Position numbers and translations under genes: made by a program
From: an uncultured Oceanisphaera sp.
Lineage (GTDB): Bacteria; Pseudomonadota; Gammaproteobacteria; Enterobacterales; Aeromonadaceae
Length of the DNA stretch: 64,000 nucleotides
Assembly (NCBI RefSeq): GCF_947495715.1
Contig: NZ_CANLZU010000021.1
Location: 1 to 64,000 of the forward strand
Reading direction: 5' to 3'
Shown here: piece after piece, positions 46,426 through 56,838 of the stretch
How positions within the stretch are numbered: position 1 is the first letter of the stretch
Layout: each line of letters starts with the position of its first letter
Notes under the pieces: generated by a model
Databases searched by the model: none
What the model saw: only the letters and a program-made list of their open reading frames with translations
Told to the model about the DNA's origin: nothing

Positions 46426-47853
46426 TTACTTCTTCTTCTTGGCCTTGGCGTTCGGCATGTCGGTGATGGAGCCTTCGAATACTTCGGCTGCCATGCCCAC
46501 AGACTCGTGCAGCGTCGGGTGAGCATGAATGGTCAGCGCGATGTCTTCGGCGTCGGCACCCATTTCGATGGCCAGACCGATTTCACCCAGCAGCTCGCCG
46601 GCGTTGGTACCGATAGTGGCACCACCCAGCACGCGATGGGTTTCCTTGTCGAAAATCAGCTTGGTCATGCCGTAGGAAGAGTCGGAGGCGATGGCACGGC
46701 CGGAGGCCGCCCAGGGGAAGCTGGCCACTTCAACATTCAGGCCTTTTTCCTTCGCTTCCTTCTCGGTGATACCTACCCAGGCAACTTCCGGCTCGGTATA
46801 GGCGATGGACGGAATCACTTTCGGGTCGAAGTAGTGCTTCATGCCGGCGATGACTTCGGCCGCCACGTGGCCTTCGTGCACACCCTTGTGCGCCAGCATC
46901 GGCTGACCGACGATGTCGCCGATAGCATGGATGTGCGGCACATTGGTACGCAGCTGCTTGTCGACGTTGATGAAACCACGCTCGTCGACGTTGACACCGG
47001 CTTTCTCGGCGTCCAGCGACTTGCCGTTGGGGGTACGGCCGATGGCCACCAGTACGGCGTCATAAACGGTGGTGTTGCTCTCGCCTTTCTTGTTTTCCAT
47101 GGTCACGTGAATGCCGTCGTCTTTGGCTTCTACGGCAGTAACCTTGGTTTCCAGCATCAGGTTGAACTTGTTTTTAACCTGCTTGGTATAGATCTTGATC
47201 AGATCTTTATCGGCGGCCGGAATCACCTGGTCGAACATCTCGACCACGTCAATCTTGGAACCCAGTGAGTAGTACACGGTTCCCATTTCCAGACCTATGA
47301 TACCGCCACCCATGACCAGCAGCTTCTCGGGCACTTCTTTCAGTTCCAGCGCGTCGGTAGAGTCCCAGATGCGGGGATCTTCATGCGGAATGAACGGCAG
47401 TTGGATCGGACGAGAGCCAGCGGCGATGATGGCGTTGTCGAAGTTGATGGTGGTGTTGCCACCCTCGCCTTCCACGACCATGGTGTTGGCACCGGTGAAC
47501 TTGGCAAAACCGTTCACGACCTTGACCTTGCGCATCTTGGCCATGCCACCCAGACCCTGGGTCAGCTGACCGATCACTTTTTCCTTGTGTGCACGAACCT
47601 GGTCCAGATCGATTTTGGGCTCGCCAAAAGTGACACCATGGCTGGCCATCATCTTGGATTCTTCGATGACCTTGGCGATGTGCAGTAACGCTTTGGAAGG
47701 GATACAGCCAACGTTCAGACAAACGCCGCCCAGCGTTGAATAACGCTCAACGATTACGGTTTCCAGACCCAGATCGGCAGCACGGAAAGCGGCAGAATAG
47801 CCAGCAGGACCCGCGCCCAATACCACAACCTGAGCTTTGACTTCTTGACTCAT
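46426..47853 (-). CDS. lpd: Dihydrolipoyl dehydrogenase (E3)
   Basis: The 475-aa FAD disulfide oxidoreductase re-oxidises lipoyl groups of the 2-oxoacid dehydrogenases. The redox pair is Cys45/Cys50 in GGVCLNVGCIPSK, the FAD motif GAGPAGYSAA is at 13-22, and the C-terminal catalytic His-Glu is in HAHPTLHESVG. It is the last gene of pdhR-aceE-aceF-lpd. A hairpin with T-run lies between aceF and lpd, so lpd probably also has its own promoter, as in E. coli. Confidence 0.97.
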   Translation of the reverse strand: MSQEVKAQVVVLGAGPAGYSAAFRAADLGLETVIVERYSTLGGVCLNVGCIPSKALLHIAKVIEESKMMASHGVTFGEPKIDLDQVRAHKEKVIGQLTQGLGGMAKMRKVKVVNGFAKFTGANTMVVEGEGGNTTINFDNAIIAAGSRPIQLPFIPHEDPRIWDSTDALELKEVPEKLLVMGGGIIGLEMGTVYYSLGSKIDVVEMFDQVIPAADKDLIKIYTKQVKNKFNLMLETKVTAVEAKDDGIHVTMENKKGESNTTVYDAVLVAIGRTPNGKSLDAEKAGVNVDERGFINVDKQLRTNVPHIHAIGDIVGQPMLAHKGVHEGHVAAEVIAGMKHYFDPKVIPSIAYTEPEVAWVGITEKEAKEKGLNVEVASFPWAASGRAIASDSSYGMTKLIFDKETHRVLGGATIGTNAGELLGEIGLAIEMGADAEDIALTIHAHPTLHESVGMAAEVFEGSITDMPNAKAKKKK

Positions 47854-47973
47854 GGTGACCTCTATTATGATTTTTAGCCCCGTTCAAGCAATGGTCGCTG
47901 AAAAGTCCAGACTCGATATGACCACTACAGGTTAAACGGGCCAAAGTTTACTGTTCTGTTATAGAAAAGAAAG

Positions 47974-47999
47974 TAAAAAGGCAGGCGAATGCCTGCCTT
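47974..47999 (-). terminator. Terminator/attenuator between aceF and lpd
   Basis: AAGGCAGGC/GCCTGCCTT with a 4-nt loop is followed on the minus strand by TTTTTACTTT. It lies seven bases past the aceF stop and can separate aceEF from lpd expression. Confidence 0.8.
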
Positions 48000-48005
48000 G
48001 TCACA

Positions 48006-49898
48006 TTAAAGGGCTAAACGACGAAGGTCGCTCAACACACCACTCATCATGGTGATGAAACGAGCACCGTCGGCGCCGTCAATCACCCGGTGGTCATAAG
48101 ACAGCGCCAGCGGCTGCATCAGGCGAGGCTCGAACTCTTTGCCGTTCCATACCGGCTTGATGCTGGACTTGGACACACCCAGAATGGCCACTTCCGGCGC
48201 ATTCACGATGGGGGTGAACTGGGTGCCACCGATACCGCCCAGAGACGAGATGGTGAAACAGCCGCCCTGCATGTCGGCCGCGGTCAGCTTGCCGGCACGC
48301 GCCTTCTTGGAGATTTCGCCCAGTTCCAGTGCCAGCTCGCGAATGCCTTTCTTGTTGACATCGCGCACTACCGGAACCACCAGACCGTTGGGGGTATCTA
48401 CCGCCACACCGATGTGGATGTACTTCTTCATGATCAAAGACTGCTCGTCTTGTGACAGTGAAGAACAGAACTTGGGATAGGCTTCCAGCGCCTTCGCAGC
48501 CGCCTTCATGATGAAGATCAGCGGGGAAATCTTGTAACCCAGCTTCTGCTTCTCGGCGATGGCGTTTTCCTGCTTGCGGAAGTCTTCCAGCTCGGTGATA
48601 TCGGTTTCGTCAAACTGCGTCACGTGCGGGATTTTCACCCAGTTGCGGTGCAGGTTGGGACCGGAGATCTTCTGAATGCGGGTCATGGCCACTTCTTCGA
48701 CTTCACCGAACTTGGCAAAATCAACCTTCGGCCAGGCCAGCACGGCCATGCCGCCGCCCGCTACTGCAACACCGGCGGGTTGCGCGGCAACCTGCTTGAT
48801 GATGCCCTTGACGTAGGTCTGCACGTCTTCTTTCAGGATGCGGCTCTTGGGACCGGTAGCGGCAACCTTGGACAGGTCGACACCGAATTCACGGGCCAGA
48901 CGACGTACCACAGGCGTGGCGTGCACGTAGGCGTTGTTCTCGACGAACTCGGCCTTGGCGGCAGGCGCGGCAGCCGCAGGGGCTGCTTTAGGGGCTTCTG
49001 CTTTCGGTGCTTCTGACTTGGCCGGTGCAGCAGCTGGGGCAGCTGCAGGAGCGGCACCTTCCACTTCAAACACCATCACCAGAGAGCCGGTAGAGACCTT
49101 GTCGCCGGTGGCGATTTTGATTTCCTTGACCACACCGGCGAAGGGCGCAGGCACTTCCATCGAGGCCTTGTCACCTTCCACGTTCAGAATGGACTGCTCG
49201 GCTTCCACCTTGTCGCCCACGGCAACCATGATTTCAGTCACTTCGACTTCGTCACCGCCGATGTCGGGGACGTTAACGTCTTTGGCTTGCGGTGCAGCAG
49301 AAGCCGCAGGCGCCGCTGCCGGAGCAGAGGCCTCGGCGGCTGCTGCAGGAGCCGCTTCGCCCGCCACTTCGAAGACCATGATCAGCGAGCCGGTGTTGAC
49401 CTTGTCGCCAACGGCTACTTTGATCTCGACCACTTTACCGCCGAAGGGAGACGGGACTTCCATGGAAGCCTTGTCGCCTTCTACCGCGATCAGGGTCTGC
49501 TCTTCGGTCACGGTGTCGCCGACGGCCACGGAGATTTCGGTCACTTCGACTTCATCACCACCGATGTCCGGCACCTGAACTTCTTTCAGGGCAGAAGCAG
49601 AAGCGGCCGGTGCCGCTACTGCAGGGGCTTCGGCCGCAGGTGCCTCAGCCGGGGCGGCGGCGCCGCCCTCTGCTTCGAATACCATGACCAGGCTGCCGGT
49701 GTTGACCTTGTCACCCACGGCAATCTTGATTTCCTTGACCACGCCGGCGGCGGGGGCCGGTACTTCCATGGAGGCCTTGTCACCTTCCACGGCGAGGATG
49801 GACTGCTCTTCCTCGACCTTGTCGCCTACGGCTACCAGAATCTCGGTTACTTCAACCTCGTCTGCGCCGATATCCGGCACCAGAATATCTTTAGACAT
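48006..49898 (-). CDS. aceF: Pyruvate dehydrogenase complex E2, dihydrolipoyllysine acetyltransferase
   Basis: The 630-aa core enzyme has three tandem lipoyl domains, each with the lipoylation site GDKASMEVP (first Lys at 41), joined by Ala/Pro-rich linkers. They are followed by the E1/E3-binding domain ([19 protein letters not shown]) and the catalytic domain ending with [14 protein letters not shown]. Three lipoyl domains are the arrangement in E. coli. It starts 10 bases after the aceE stop. Confidence 0.98.
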   Translation of the reverse strand: MSKDILVPDIGADEVEVTEILVAVGDKVEEEQSILAVEGDKASMEVPAPAAGVVKEIKIAVGDKVNTGSLVMVFEAEGGAAAPAEAPAAEAPAVAAPAASASALKEVQVPDIGGDEVEVTEISVAVGDTVTEEQTLIAVEGDKASMEVPSPFGGKVVEIKVAVGDKVNTGSLIMVFEVAGEAAPAAAAEASAPAAAPAASAAPQAKDVNVPDIGGDEVEVTEIMVAVGDKVEAEQSILNVEGDKASMEVPAPFAGVVKEIKIATGDKVSTGSLVMVFEVEGAAPAAAPAAAPAKSEAPKAEAPKAAPAAAAPAAKAEFVENNAYVHATPVVRRLAREFGVDLSKVAATGPKSRILKEDVQTYVKGIIKQVAAQPAGVAVAGGGMAVLAWPKVDFAKFGEVEEVAMTRIQKISGPNLHRNWVKIPHVTQFDETDITELEDFRKQENAIAEKQKLGYKISPLIFIMKAAAKALEAYPKFCSSLSQDEQSLIMKKYIHIGVAVDTPNGLVVPVVRDVNKKGIRELALELGEISKKARAGKLTAADMQGGCFTISSLGGIGGTQFTPIVNAPEVAILGVSKSSIKPVWNGKEFEPRLMQPLALSYDHRVIDGADGARFITMMSGVLSDLRRLAL

Positions 49899-49908
49899 GT
49901 ATTACCCC

Positions 49909-52569
49909 TTATGCGTACAGCGGGTTGATCTTGTCGGCGTCGATGCCGTACTTGGTAATGGCATCGGCCACAACCTGCTTGTCCAGCGTGCCCTGCTTGG
50001 CCAGCTCGGTCAGTGCAGCAATCACTACATAGTGCTTGTTGACTTCGAAGTGACGACGCAGGTTTTCACGGCTGTCGGAACGACCGTAACCATCGGTACC
50101 CAGTACCTTGTAGCTGACAGACGGCATGAAGGCACGAACCTGATCGGCATAGTTCTTCATGTAATCGGTGGCAGCGATGGCCGGCTCGGTACCCATTACC
50201 TGAGCGATGTAAGGCACGCGCGGCTCTGAAGTCGGGTGCAGCATGTTCCAGCGCTCGACGTCCTGACCGTCACGGGTCAGTTCGTTGAAGGACGGTACGC
50301 TGAACACGTCGGAGCCGATACCGTACTCTTCAGACAGGATCTTGGCCGCTTCACGCACGTCGTTCAGTATGGTGCCGGAGCCCATCAGCTGAACCTTGCC
50401 CTGGTCGCCGGCAACGGTATCCAGCTTGTAGATACCCTTGCGAATACCTTCCTCGGCGCCTTCCGGCATGGCCGGCTGATGGTAGTTCTCGTTCAGGGTA
50501 GTCAGGTAGTAGTAAATGTTTTCCGGGTTGTCGCCATACATGCGACGCAGACCGTCCTGCACGATAACCGCAACTTCGTAAACGTAAGTCGGATCGTAGG
50601 TCACACAGTTCGGGATCACGTTGGCCTGAATGTGGCTGTGGCCATCTTCGTGCTGCAGACCTTCACCATTCAGGGTGGTACGACCGGAAGTACCGCCGAT
50701 CATGAAGCCGCGCGCCTGTTGGTCACCGGCTGCCCAGCACAAGTCGCCCACACGCTGGAAACCGAACATCGAGTAATAGATGTAGAACGGAATCATTGGG
50801 AAGTCGTTGGTGCTGTACGAGGTAGCGGCAGCCAGCCAGGACGAAGTAGCGCCCAGCTCGTTGATGCCTTCCTGCAGTACCTGACCCTTGATGTCTTCCT
50901 TGTAGTAAGCCACCTGCTCACGATCCTGCGGGGTATAGGTCTGACCGTTGGGGCTGTAGATACCGATTTGGCGGAACAGGCCTTCCATACCGAAGGTACG
51001 GGCTTCATCGGCCAGAATCGGTACGATGCGCTCACCGATGGACTTGTTCTTGAGCATGATGTTCAGCGCACGCACGAAGGCCATGGTAGTAGACACTTCA
51101 CGCTTCTGCTCTTCCAGCAGCGGCTGGAACTCTGACAGCTCGGGGATTTGCAGCTTGTCGGTGGTTTGCTCCAGGCGAGTCGGTACATAGCCTTTCAGCG
51201 CCTGACGACGGGCATGCAGGTATTCGTGCTCGCGGGTGCCTTCCTTGATGTCGATGTAAGGCAGGTTCGGCAGCTCTTCGTCGCTCACTTCGATGTTGAA
51301 GCGATCGCGGAAGTGCTTGAGCGAAGACATGTCCATCTTCTTGACCTGGTGTGCAATGTTCTTGCCTTCGGCCGCGTCACCCATGCCGTAACCCTTGATG
51401 GTCTTGGCCAGAATAACGGTCGGCTTGCCTTTGGTGTCCGCGGCATTTTTGTATGCGGCATACATCTTGGCAGGATCGTGACCACCCCGGTTGAGGGCGA
51501 AGATTTCGTCGTCGGACATATCCTTGACCAGTTCCAGGGTCTCGGGATATTTGCCGAAGAAGTGCTCGCGCACATAGGCACCGTCTTTGGACTTGAAGGT
51601 CTGGTAGTCACCGTCAACGGTTTCGTTCATCAGTTGAACCAGCTTGCCGCTCTTGTCTTTGGCGATCAGCTCGTCCCAACGACGACCCCAGATAACCTTG
51701 ACCACGTTCCAGCCGGCGCCGTTGAAGACACCGTCCAGCTCGTCGATGATCTTGCCGTTACCGATAACGGGGCCATCCAGACGCTGCAGGTTACAGTTGA
51801 TGACGAAGCACAGGTTGTCCAGCTTCTCGCGGGCGGCGATGGTGATGGCGCCCTTGGATTCCGGCTCATCCATCTCGCCATCGCCCAGGTAGGCGTATAC
51901 GCGCTGCTCGGAGCAGTCTTTCAGGCCACGGTTTGTCAGATACTTCAGGAAACGAGCCTGATAGATGGCGTTGATCGGACCCAGACCCATGGAGACGGTC
52001 GGGAACTGCCAGAAGTCGGGCATCAGCTTGGGATGCGGGTAAGACGGAATACCCTTGCCGTCCACTTCCTGACGGAACATGTCCAGCTGGGCTGCAGTCA
52101 AACGACCTTCGGCAAAGGCACGGGCATAGATACCGGGCGAGATATGGCCCTGGAAGAACACCAGATCGCCGCCGTCTTTTTCGTTACGGGCGCGATAGAA
52201 GTGGTTGAACGCCACTTCGTACATGGTGGCACTGGAAGAGAAGGAAGACATGTGTCCGCCCAGATCCAGATCTTTCTTGGAGCCACGTAATACGATCATT
52301 ACCGAGTTCCAGCGGATAATCGCACGAATACGACGTTCCAGATCCCAGTTACCCGGGTACTCAGGCTCGTCTTCAGACTTGATGCTGTTGACGTAGTCTG
52401 CGTGGGCATTTCTGGCCACAGCCACACCGGACTTGATGGCTTTGGTGGTGAGACGCTCGTAGATGTACTGGGCGCGCTCAGGTCCTTCTTGACGGATCAA
52501 TGACTCGAGGGCGTCAAGCCACTCTTGAGTTTCTATTGAATCCACATCGTTGTTCAGGATATCAGACAT
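49909..52569 (-). CDS. aceE: Pyruvate dehydrogenase complex E1 component
   Basis: The 886-aa thiamine-diphosphate enzyme is of the homodimeric type and has the same length as E. coli AceE (887). The ThDP/Mg motif YLGDGEMDEPES followed by NLCFVINCNLQRLDGPV is intact, and VYEVAVIVQDGLRRMYG is present in the C-half. It decarboxylates pyruvate and acetylates the lipoyl groups of AceF. It follows pdhR by 61 bp in the same operon. Confidence 0.98.
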   Translation of the reverse strand: MSDILNNDVDSIETQEWLDALESLIRQEGPERAQYIYERLTTKAIKSGVAVARNAHADYVNSIKSEDEPEYPGNWDLERRIRAIIRWNSVMIVLRGSKKDLDLGGHMSSFSSSATMYEVAFNHFYRARNEKDGGDLVFFQGHISPGIYARAFAEGRLTAAQLDMFRQEVDGKGIPSYPHPKLMPDFWQFPTVSMGLGPINAIYQARFLKYLTNRGLKDCSEQRVYAYLGDGEMDEPESKGAITIAAREKLDNLCFVINCNLQRLDGPVIGNGKIIDELDGVFNGAGWNVVKVIWGRRWDELIAKDKSGKLVQLMNETVDGDYQTFKSKDGAYVREHFFGKYPETLELVKDMSDDEIFALNRGGHDPAKMYAAYKNAADTKGKPTVILAKTIKGYGMGDAAEGKNIAHQVKKMDMSSLKHFRDRFNIEVSDEELPNLPYIDIKEGTREHEYLHARRQALKGYVPTRLEQTTDKLQIPELSEFQPLLEEQKREVSTTMAFVRALNIMLKNKSIGERIVPILADEARTFGMEGLFRQIGIYSPNGQTYTPQDREQVAYYKEDIKGQVLQEGINELGATSSWLAAATSYSTNDFPMIPFYIYYSMFGFQRVGDLCWAAGDQQARGFMIGGTSGRTTLNGEGLQHEDGHSHIQANVIPNCVTYDPTYVYEVAVIVQDGLRRMYGDNPENIYYYLTTLNENYHQPAMPEGAEEGIRKGIYKLDTVAGDQGKVQLMGSGTILNDVREAAKILSEEYGIGSDVFSVPSFNELTRDGQDVERWNMLHPTSEPRVPYIAQVMGTEPAIAATDYMKNYADQVRAFMPSVSYKVLGTDGYGRSDSRENLRRHFEVNKHYVVIAALTELAKQGTLDKQVVADAITKYGIDADKINPLYA

Positions 52570-52630
52570 GGCTGTTTCCTATCTCGTTTGGGGCACCTGC
52601 CCATGGGTTTCGTCGTTGCCGAAGGCGTTG

Positions 52631-53392
52631 TTATTCCTGCTGTCGATGTCGGCGCAAAGACCGCTGAATGCGGTTTTCTTCACGCTGAATGTCGAGCAGG
52701 GTTTCTTCAATAAAGGCCAGGTGCTCATGACAAGCATCCCTGGCCTGTTCCGGCTCGCGAGACAATATGCTTTGAATCAGATTGGCGCGATGTACGCGAA
52801 TCTTTTCCACCATACCGGCGCGCCGGTTAAGAATTTTGATATTGCGCAAGATACTGCTTTCCAGCATCGGCTGAATGGCCCGCAACAGGTGCAGCAGCAC
52901 CACATTGTGTGCCGCCGCCGCCACCGCGATATAGAACTCGGCGGCGGCCTTGGCTTCGGCCGGCAGATCGCCCAGCTCCTGCGCCTGCACTATGGCCTGC
53001 TGGGCATCACGGATGGTATCGAAGTCGGCCTCATTACCGCGCGTGGCGGCATAAAAGGCGGAGATACCCTCCATGGTATGACGAAACTCCAGCAGGTCGT
53101 ATTGCGACTCGGGGTGTTCCGCCAGCAGCTGAAACAGCGGATCGGCCAGCCCCTTGGTCAGGGCGTTCTGCACATAGGTGCCGCCGCCCTGGCGCCGGGA
53201 CACCAGCCCCCGCGCTTCCAGCTTTTGAATGGCCTCTCGTACCGAGGGTCGCGATACCGCGAACTGCTCGGCAAGCTCGCGCTCGGGCAACAGGCGTTGT
53301 CCGGGCTGCAGGCTGCCTTCCACTATCATCTGCTCGAGTTTGGCGGCGATGGTGTCGGCGAGTTTAGGCTGTTTGATACGCTGGTATGACAT
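52631..53392 (-). CDS. pdhR: Pyruvate dehydrogenase complex repressor
   Basis: The 253-aa GntR/FadR-family regulator has a winged helix in the N-terminus (LPERELAEQFAVSRPSVREAI, then RRQGGGTYVQ) and an FCD effector domain binding pyruvate in the C-half (HPESQYDLLEFRHTMEG). ATG 53392 gives the same start as E. coli PdhR; the 12-residue extension is rejected. A perfect PdhR box lies 14 bp upstream, so it represses its own operon when pyruvate is low. Confidence 0.96.
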   Translation of the reverse strand: MSYQRIKQPKLADTIAAKLEQMIVEGSLQPGQRLLPERELAEQFAVSRPSVREAIQKLEARGLVSRRQGGGTYVQNALTKGLADPLFQLLAEHPESQYDLLEFRHTMEGISAFYAATRGNEADFDTIRDAQQAIVQAQELGDLPAEAKAAAEFYIAVAAAAHNVVLLHLLRAIQPMLESSILRNIKILNRRAGMVEKIRVHRANLIQSILSREPEQARDACHEHLAFIEETLLDIQREENRIQRSLRRHRQQE

Positions 53393-53406
53393 CGGGTCCG
53401 CTTTAA

Positions 53407-53423
53407 AATTGGTAAGACCAATT
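53407..53423 (-). promoter_or_regulatory. PdhR box 1
   Basis: AATTGGTAAGACCAATT is a perfect palindrome with 3-nt spacer, identical in form to the E. coli PdhR operator (ATTGGTnnnACCAAT). It lies 14 bp before the pdhR start codon. Confidence 0.92.
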
Positions 53424-53566
53424 AACACTGTTAAAAAAAGGTATCAGAGCGGAGATAAAATGTCCAATAAATTAATCCGGATTGCGCACAATAGATGGCA
53501 AAACAAGCAGAAAAACCCGGGCATCATTCAACACTAGATCAGGTATCACAAAACACCAGTCGCGGT

Positions 53567-53583
53567 GATTGGTAAGGCCAAAT
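53567..53583 (-). promoter_or_regulatory. PdhR box 2 (imperfect)
   Basis: GATTGGTAAGGCCAAAT keeps TTGGT-aag-nCCAA, with one mismatch in each outer position of the second half. It lies 160 bp upstream of box 1 and could support looping or a second promoter. Confidence 0.6.
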
Positions 53584-53590
53584 AAATTAC

Positions 53591-53679
53591 TGTGAGGTGT
53601 GAGGTGTGAGGTGTGAGGTGTGAGAAGAAAGAAAGTCTGAGAGCTCCTCAGCCCTTCCTCCTCACCCCTTACCCCTCAC
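53591..53679. repeat. Heptamer array (TGTGAGG)5 facing C-rich units
   Basis: Five TGTGAGG units (53591-53624, last one short) face a CCTCCTCACCCC/CCCTCAC tract (53657-53679) that ends six bases before the nadC stop. Unlike the arrays at 31.2 and 35.0 kb, this one lies between two genes on the same strand. Confidence 0.85.
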
Positions 53680-53684
53680 TGTAT

Positions 53685-54563
<879 letters not shown>

Positions 54564-54678
54564 TTATTGTCTTGTCCATTTATTCAATATTTCAAGAAAT
54601 CTTTCTTGTTCCCAGGCTCCGCGTAACCGCTTTAAGCCATAAGCCTGTCTCTGAATCAAAAATCAACGTGTGGAATAA

Positions 54679-54947
54679 AGAGGCAACAGGGTTGCCTCTT
54701 CCGACACGCTGCAAGCACATCCCTGTGACGCTCAGCAAATGCCATCCCTGGCATTTGACGGTCGGCTGAGGCAATCCCTGTAGCCTCTTCTTGACGCCCG
54801 AGCTAGCTGTTGGCATCACAAACAGGCGACGCCGGAGCTTCAAGGAGGACAGAGGGATCTGCTCAGCCGACCATCCGCGCCACGGATGGCGCGGCTGAGC
54901 CCCCAAGGATGGGTTCACGGCGAGTCGGCGGAGCGGGCCCTATGGCC
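54679..54947. repeat. Paired ANGGA-hairpin element E9
   Basis: A reversed unit (54679-54788, outer arms AGAGGCAACAGGG/CCCTGTAGCCTCT) and a forward unit (54847-54947) are joined by a 58-nt linker. Sense loops are AGGGAT and AGGGAT in the first unit. The second unit has ACGGAT (arms CCGCGCC/GGCGCGG) and AAGGAT (arms CCC/GGG). It fills the centre of the 494-bp gap between nadC and the retropepsin-like gene; the rest shows no feature I can support. Confidence 0.85.
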
Positions 54948-55033
54948 GAAGTGCAAACATTGAGCTAAAAACCAAGCGATTTTTCTACTCTAGATTTGTG
55001 ACCAAGAGACAAGCTTAAAGCTTAACGCTTTCT

Positions 55034-55537
55034 TTATCGCTTCAGCGTCATCTGCCCGTCCCGCTGGATCAGTTCAAACTGACGCAGGGCGTTCATGCCC
55101 AGCAGGATTTCGTCGCTGTCGGCGGGCATGATAATAGCGTTCAGATCGTACAGGGTGAAGGGACCCAAAGACAGGGTTTTCAGTCGGGTGCGATAGCCGG
55201 TGACCACGCCCGCCGCCGTGCTCAGTCGCACCGCTTGTTCGACTTCCAACCCCAGTCGGGCCGCCACCGCCTGGGGGATGGCCACCTGAGTGGCGCCGGT
55301 GTCCAACAGAAACACCACCGGCTCGCCGTTGATACTGCCGCCGGCCAGATAATGCCCCTGCCGGTTCTGCTCCAGCACTATGGTTCTGGCATCCAGCCGC
55401 TGTACCTGTTGGTTGGGGTTGTAATCCTGCTCCAGCTTTTGCTGAAAATACCAGGTCAGCAGCACCATCCCCAGTCCCCACGCCAGCAGCCACATGATGC
55501 GGCCCAGCCGGCGCTGAGTATTGGTTGTCTTACTCAT
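55034..55537 (-). CDS. Membrane-anchored retropepsin-like aspartic protease (clan AA)
   Basis: The 167-aa protein has one N-terminal membrane segment (about 12-30, IMWLLAWGLGMVLLTWYF) and a single retropepsin domain. The catalytic DTG is at 79-81 in FLLDTGATQVAIP, and the hydrophobic ILLGMNALRQFEL near the C-terminus is the family closing motif. Such bacterial proteins are expected to act as dimers in the periplasm; their substrates are unknown. ATG 55537 follows GGAAGG. A longer in-frame extension overlaps ampD and is not used. Confidence 0.85.
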   Translation of the reverse strand: MSKTTNTQRRLGRIMWLLAWGLGMVLLTWYFQQKLEQDYNPNQQVQRLDARTIVLEQNRQGHYLAGGSINGEPVVFLLDTGATQVAIPQAVAARLGLEVEQAVRLSTAAGVVTGYRTRLKTLSLGPFTLYDLNAIIMPADSDEILLGMNALRQFELIQRDGQMTLKR

Positions 55538-55637
55538 GCTGCCTTCCCCGGGGCTTGCCCCTTTGCTATCGAGGCTTTTAGTATACCCCCAAGCTCCCTT
55601 CCCTTGTGTGCCAATCATGTGCAAAGAGTGTGCAACC

Positions 55638-56204
55638 ATGTCCCTGACCCCGCCCCTGAATCTGAATAACGACGGCTGGCTGTCTCCCGCCCGCCACTGC
55701 CCTTCGCCCCATTGCGATGAACGGCCGGACGGCGATATTTCGCTGCTGGTGGTGCATTGCATCAGCCTGCCGCCGGGGCGTTTCGGCGGCCCCCATATCG
55801 ATCGGCTGTTTCTGGGCAATCTGAATCCGAATGAGGATCCCTACTTCGCCGGCATTCATCAACTAAAGGTGTCGGCCCACTGCCTGATCCGCCGCGATGG
55901 CGAGCTGGTGCAGTATGTGCCCTTCAACAAGCGGGCCTGGCATGCGGGCCTGTCCTGCTTTGAAGGGCGGGAGCGATGCAACGATTTTTCGATAGGCATC
56001 GAGCTGGAGGGCACCGATACCGGCAGCTATACCGCCGCACAGTACCGACAACTGACCGCGGTCAGTCGGCTGCTGCTGGCCCACTATCCGGCCATCACCC
56101 CCGCGCGCATCGTCGGCCACAGCGACATTGCGCCCGGGCGCAAGACGGATCCGGGCACCGGTTTCGACTGGGACTTTGTCGAGCGGTTGCAGGAAGCTCC
56201 TTAG
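55638..56204 (+). CDS. ampD: 1,6-anhydro-N-acetylmuramoyl-L-alanine amidase
   Basis: The 188-aa cytoplasmic zinc amidase recycles cell-wall muropeptides and so limits AmpR-type induction of beta-lactamase. Zinc ligands are His40 (LLVVHCIS), His161 and Asp171, with catalytic Lys169 (GHSDIAPGRKTDPG). ATG 55638 gives the usual length; an upstream ATG at 55617 would add seven residues. No ampE follows; the pilin gene comes next. Confidence 0.95.
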   Translation: MSLTPPLNLNNDGWLSPARHCPSPHCDERPDGDISLLVVHCISLPPGRFGGPHIDRLFLGNLNPNEDPYFAGIHQLKVSAHCLIRRDGELVQYVPFNKRAWHAGLSCFEGRERCNDFSIGIELEGTDTGSYTAAQYRQLTAVSRLLLAHYPAITPARIVGHSDIAPGRKTDPGTGFDWDFVERLQEAP

Positions 56205-56408
56205 TGCAGAAAGAGGAAAACGACCAATATAAAAAATAGGCAGGTTTGCGGGTGTTTTTCGCCGTTTTAACGCAAAATTTCTATCAATACATTGGGAAAA
56301 ATTTCAAAGGCTTGCTATAGCTATTAGGCGGGCTTCAATTAGCGCCCCACTTAGGCACCCAGTGCGATAGCGTTAGCAACAACGTTTTATTGAATCAAGG
56401 ATGACGAT

Positions 56409-56831
56409 ATGAACCAGCTTCCCGTTACACGCCGCCAGGGCGGCTTTACCCTGATAGAACTGATGATAGTGGTGGCGATCGTGGCCATACTGGCTGCCGT
56501 GGCACTGCCGGCGTATCAGACCTATACCCAAAGAGCCAAATTCAGTGAGGTAATAGCGGCAACTGGCTCAGCGAAGACGGCCATAGAGGTCTGTGTACAG
56601 TCAGGTGAAACAACTATGTCTACCTGTGATACCAAAGCAGAAAGTGCGATTTCAGGCGCAGTTGATACTGATCTGGTTTCAGGTGTTGCTATATCTCAAG
56701 ATGGTACTGATTACACAGTTGTAGCATCTGGTGACGGCGCATTATCAGGTGCATCATATACATTAACCGGAACTCCGGACAACGGAAGGGTGATATGGGA
56801 ACAAGAATGCAGCCCGACTGAGCTTTGTTAA
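56409..56831 (+). CDS. pilA: Type IV pilin major subunit
   Basis: The 140-aa prepilin has a leader of 12 residues and cleavage at [20 protein letters not shown], with Glu5 of the mature protein present for assembly. Four cysteines (62, 73, 134, 140) allow two disulfides, the last pair forming a short C-terminal D-region loop. The part after the conserved helix is visibly richer in A/T than all neighbouring genes, as expected for a variable surface antigen. pilB follows seven bases later. Confidence 0.93.
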   Translation: MNQLPVTRRQGGFTLIELMIVVAIVAILAAVALPAYQTYTQRAKFSEVIAATGSAKTAIEVCVQSGETTMSTCDTKAESAISGAVDTDLVSGVAISQDGTDYTVVASGDGALSGASYTLTGTPDNGRVIWEQECSPTELC

Positions 56832-56838
56832 TTATTTC

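Noticed and set aside
56205-56408. Sigma-54 promoter for pilA
   Set aside because: The only GG...GC pair (near GGCAGGTTTGC) has the wrong spacing. No convincing -24/-12 element was seen.
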